NCBI GenBank assembly: GCA_902384525.1
Contig: CABMCA010000064.1
Span: 1-43,107, forward strand
Direction of reading: 5' to 3'
Source: an uncultured archaeon
GTDB taxonomy: Archaea; Halobacteriota; Methanosarcinia; Methanosarcinales; Methanoperedenaceae
DNA: 43,107 nucleotides
The translations under genes were made by a program, and so were the position numbers. Positions 40,553 to 43,107 of the stretch are shown here, in pieces. Within the stretch, counting starts at the first letter, position 1. Every line of letters starts with the position of its first letter. The notes under the pieces were generated by a model. That model had not been told where the DNA came from and ran no database searches. It saw only the letters and a program-made list of their open reading frames with translations.

Positions 40553-41884
40553 TCAAACTGATTTTAGCATTTCAAGCACTGAATATCCTGCGCGGGTTAT
40601 GCCCATGCTTCGCATATCGGTATCTGTTCCCACAACATACAGGCCCTTAACCGGGGTTTTGATCGAAGGGAAATAATTGAGAGAAACAGATGCCTTTTCG
40701 GGAGCCATTACCTGCGTATGTATCATCTCAATATTCTTCTCTACTGCAGGCACCATAGAGTATATTGTGTTGAGAAGCTTTTCTTCAGAATCATGGCATT
40801 TTTTCGGGTCTATTATCGTACTGACTCCCACAAGACCTTTATTTCGCGGCGCAAGCTCGGGTACAGGCATGAGCCAGTAGAACAATTCTTTATCAGTGTC
40901 ACAGACGTCGCAAAACACTTCCGAGCCATTATAATTGAACTCTCTCATCGGTTTCTTAAGCCCGAGCCAGATTGTCATTGCAGTTGCCTGTTCAAGTTCT
41001 TTCACCTGCTGGCTCCATTTTACTGGCATCTCGATAATACCGGGCAGCCTTTTTACCTCCCCCGAATAGATGACTTTATCAGCAAAATAATCGCCTTCCA
41101 GAGTTGAAACGCAAAAACCGCTTTCGATTTGTTCGATCTGCCGGACTTCTTCTCTTGTATGATACTTTACGTTTTTCGGAAACGATGAGATAACTCCATC
41201 TGTTATGGACTGTATACCGCCCAGGGGATAACCCTGCGAGCGGTAATCGGAATTGTAAAAAAGCTTCGCCATTTCAGCGATACGTCTGATTATTCTTTTT
41301 TTACCGCCTGAGCTGAATCCACACCCTTCAACAAGTCGGGATACTGATGTTTTTTTCATTGAAAGACCGCTTAGCAGATAAGAAAGCGCATCCACGAACT
41401 GCATTGTTTTTTTGCTGAGCCGGTGCTTTGATATGACATCGTATACCGCTTTTTGTTTATCCCCAAAAATGGCACGTGATACTACCGTATTCAGAAGATC
41501 TCCAGCAAGGATCACTTTGTCTTTTGCCGGAAGAGCGCTCATATTCAAGAATCCGGGGAGCGTTGATGGAAATCTTTCCAATCCGTCTTTTTTGCGAAGA
41601 TAGTAATCATTATGCTGTCTGAATGCGGGAAACTTTCCGGGATCGAAATAGTGCTTCAATTGCTTCAGTGGGCCATAAATGAGTTCTGTTATTGCATGGA
41701 CCCCGGTATCAACACGCCATCCAGGACAGTCCGCAGGTTCATATGTTCTGCAATTTCCACCAAGAATGTCTGCTTTCTCAAGAAGAAGAATGCTGTTTCC
41801 TTTCTTTCCCAGAGTCAGCGCAGACATGAGGCCGGAAATTCCTCCACCTACAACAATCGCATCATAAGCGTTATAATTTGACAT
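40553..41884 (-). CDS. CrtI-like FAD-dependent oxidoreductase
   Basis: A 443-residue flavoprotein related to phytoene desaturases, carotenoid isomerases and all-trans-retinol saturases. The FAD-binding start DAIVVGGGISGLMSALTLGK is at residues 8-27, followed by the second motif LLLEKADILGGNCRTYE. The middle has SYLLSGLSMKKTSVSRLVEGCGFSSGGKKRI and YPLGGIQSITDGVI. The C-terminus is LYVVGTDTDMRSMGITRAGYSV. I chose the ATG at 41884 (MSNYNAYDA); the ATG at 41905 would add MVPWECL. Whether it makes carotenoids, desaturates or saturates an isoprenoid is open. It is the first gene of an operon with DUF1614 and lies near YceI. Confidence 0.88.
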   Translation of the reverse strand: MSNYNAYDAIVVGGGISGLMSALTLGKKGNSILLLEKADILGGNCRTYEPADCPGWRVDTGVHAITELIYGPLKQLKHYFDPGKFPAFRQHNDYYLRKKDGLERFPSTLPGFLNMSALPAKDKVILAGDLLNTVVSRAIFGDKQKAVYDVISKHRLSKKTMQFVDALSYLLSGLSMKKTSVSRLVEGCGFSSGGKKRIIRRIAEMAKLFYNSDYRSQGYPLGGIQSITDGVISSFPKNVKYHTREEVRQIEQIESGFCVSTLEGDYFADKVIYSGEVKRLPGIIEMPVKWSQQVKELEQATAMTIWLGLKKPMREFNYNGSEVFCDVCDTDKELFYWLMPVPELAPRNKGLVGVSTIIDPKKCHDSEEKLLNTIYSMVPAVEKNIEMIHTQVMAPEKASVSLNYFPSIKTPVKGLYVVGTDTDMRSMGITRAGYSVLEMLKSV

Positions 41885-42025
41885 AAGGCACTCCCATGGA
41901 ACCACTTTAGTAACAATTCAATCTTAGATTTAATATCTTTTAAGATAATATTAGTTTTCTAAAGCATAAATAAGTTGGTTGAAAATGCAATTATTAAACC
42001 ATCGATTTAATTTTTTAACTAATAT

Positions 42026-42063
42026 AAATTAAAAAAGAAAGTACTGGAGAAAAATCCAGTACT
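42026..42063 (-). terminator. Intrinsic-type terminator after the Ig-like gene
   Basis: A perfect nine-base-pair hairpin (AGTACTGGA at 42040-42048 and TCCAGTACT at 42055-42063, six-base loop) is followed on the minus strand by TTTCTTTTTTAATTT. It starts 14 bases after the stop codon of the minus-strand gene at 42077. Confidence 0.55.
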
Positions 42064-42076
42064 ATATTGATTTTTT

Positions 42077-43107
42077 TTATTGAATCTCATCCAACTTTAC
42101 GGAATCGAAGTAGTATTTATCTCCAGCCTTTGCATACGGTGCGAGGTAGAACATCAGACGTCCGTCGTCTACCTTCCTGTTGAAGTTTTTCGTGTCAAAT
42201 TCGGTCGTAAAGGTCTGCCAATCCATAGTAAGGTTGAAACCCTGTCTTAAACCATAGTTGGTATATGGTGAACCGTGTTTTAATAGCACTACCCTTACAT
42301 CATGCCCGCTTGACGATTTAGCTGCGAAACTTAACCGATAGTGAGTATTCGGCTTCAGTGTTAATCCTTTCTGATATAGCTGCATGTTGGAACCGCGCCT
42401 CGTTATTGTAACTTCTGATGCATTATTTCCTTCGAACCCAGGTGATATTATATCGAACCTTCCTGTTCCGTTCGTATAAAATATCCAATTCTTCCTGCCA
42501 GATTCAAAAGAAGGATTTTTAATAAGATTTATCAGTTCGATTTTTTCTTTTACAACTATATCAGCGCTTCCGACTACCGATCCATTCGTTGCATTTACCA
42601 TTGAGGTTCCTGCTGCAATTGCCGTGAATGTGGTCGTTGCTTTACCATCCGCACCTGTCATTGCATCATCTGGAGATACATTGCCAACAGCCATATCACT
42701 GCTTGTCCAGGTTATGTTGATTCCTTTCATCGGATCACCATTTTGATCCAGTGCCGTTGCAGTGAATACCGAGGTATTTCCAATTGATAACGTCGCGGTT
42801 GGCGGTGAAACTGTTATTGTTGTCAAAACCGGAGCAATCGGTACTTTCGATACTTTGACATCCGCACTTCCAGAGACAGAGCCGTTTGATGCATTTACCA
42901 TTGCAGTTCCTGGATTTAATGCAATGAACTTGCCTGAGGAATCAACTGTTCCCACAGTTATGTTGCTGCTTGACCAGATCACCGTTGCTACAACTGGAGC
43001 ACCATTCTGGTCTTTGGGAGTGGCAGTGAATGTAAAGTTATCTCCTACCAACAAAGATTTTGATGCTGGTAAAATTTCAATTGATGCAACACCTGAAATA
43101 TTACCTG
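42077..43107 (-). CDS. Surface protein with Big_2-type Ig domains and a carbohydrate-binding-like end (partial)
   Basis: The frame remains open to the window edge, so the N-terminus is missing; a Met called at 43054 is an internal TTG. Two Ig-like domains are seen: the first ends SNGSVSGSADVKVSK, the second runs ITVSPPTATLSIGNTSVFTATALDQNG to NATNGSVVGSADIVVKE. These are Big_1/Big_2-type repeats common in surface proteins of archaea. The last 150 residues, from LIKNPSFESGRKNWIFYTNG to KYYFDSVKLDEI, match the CBM4/9 jelly-roll pattern (NPSFE...W). Many NxT/NxS sequons fit extracellular glycosylation. No anchor is seen at the C-terminus. Confidence 0.85.
   Translation of the reverse strand, partial: GNISGVASIEILPASKSLLVGDNFTFTATPKDQNGAPVVATVIWSSSNITVGTVDSSGKFIALNPGTAMVNASNGSVSGSADVKVSKVPIAPVLTTITVSPPTATLSIGNTSVFTATALDQNGDPMKGINITWTSSDMAVGNVSPDDAMTGADGKATTTFTAIAAGTSMVNATNGSVVGSADIVVKEKIELINLIKNPSFESGRKNWIFYTNGTGRFDIISPGFEGNNASEVTITRRGSNMQLYQKGLTLKPNTHYRLSFAAKSSSGHDVRVVLLKHGSPYTNYGLRQGFNLTMDWQTFTTEFDTKNFNRKVDDGRLMFYLAPYAKAGDKYYFDSVKLDEIQ

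Noticed and set aside
1-43107. CRISPR arrays
   Set aside because: No series of regularly spaced repeats with unique spacers was seen; the only short tandem arrays are the 13-base and 27-base repeats.

Overview
This window comes from an archaeon, most likely a methanogen or methanotroph of the Methanosarcinales. It encodes methenyl-tetrahydromethanopterin cyclohydrolase, a geranylgeranyl reductase-type flavoprotein, Nop5, an archaeal presenilin-type protease, CTP-dependent riboflavin kinase, a phosphomevalonate dehydratase small subunit and two tRNA genes with bulge-helix-bulge introns. Bacterial-type genes are mixed in (exonuclease VII, a multi-PAS histidine kinase, toxin-antitoxin pairs, YceI, SnoaL-like). 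The mixture fits a Candidatus Methanoperedens-like genome, but that placement is inference, not something the sequence proves.

Layout. 1-1015: a hicAB toxin-antitoxin pair lies between an intact intron-containing tRNA-Tyr and a second copy of that tRNA's 3' part. 1072-4457: ggr and mch on the minus strand, divergent from carA. 4458-6650: a decayed stretch with two families of inverted repeats, a conserved gene split by an amber codon, an Hfq/Lsm-like gene split by an opal codon, the tail of a UPF0066/TrmO gene, an intact 50-residue zinc ribbon and another reading frame with an internal TGA. 6722-9927: minus-strand run of a presenilin-like protease, a bifunctional-nuclease-domain protein, xseA, xseB and a small charged protein. 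10016-12228: pheA, ribK, ribB. 12263-15048: a small unknown gene, a DUF4143-type ATPase and an orphan ABC ATPase. 15172-21358: leuD, a conserved unknown and leuB, followed at 10 bases by an eight-PAS histidine kinase. 21462-25943: a large secreted subtilase with Ig-like repeats and a C-terminal anchor. 26070-29738: nop5, carbamate kinase, a broken DUF433 gene and a cyclic-2,3-diphosphoglycerate synthase-family P-loop protein. 29824-29929: tRNA-Gly(CCC) with an intron. 30081-34400: a tight six-gene operon (SAH hydrolase, small-molecule kinase, APS-kinase-like, inositol-phosphatase-like, AcnX small subunit, short unknown). 34628-37168: an AT-rich helicase IV-like gene with an embedded nuclease-like domain. 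37626-38680: a TumE-type toxin-antitoxin pair between two decayed copies of one CPxC gene. 38697-41884: YceI, SnoaL-like, DUF1614 and a CrtI-like oxidoreductase. 42077-end: a partial Ig-like/carbohydrate-binding surface protein.

The most interesting items are the tRNA-Tyr-flanked hicAB cassette, the TumE pair bracketed by related gene remnants, the compact ahcY operon with its unusual set of kinases and a phosphatase, and the cluster of genes interrupted by single stop codons at 4854-6650. I found no CRISPR array, no intact insertion sequence and no recognisable riboswitch.
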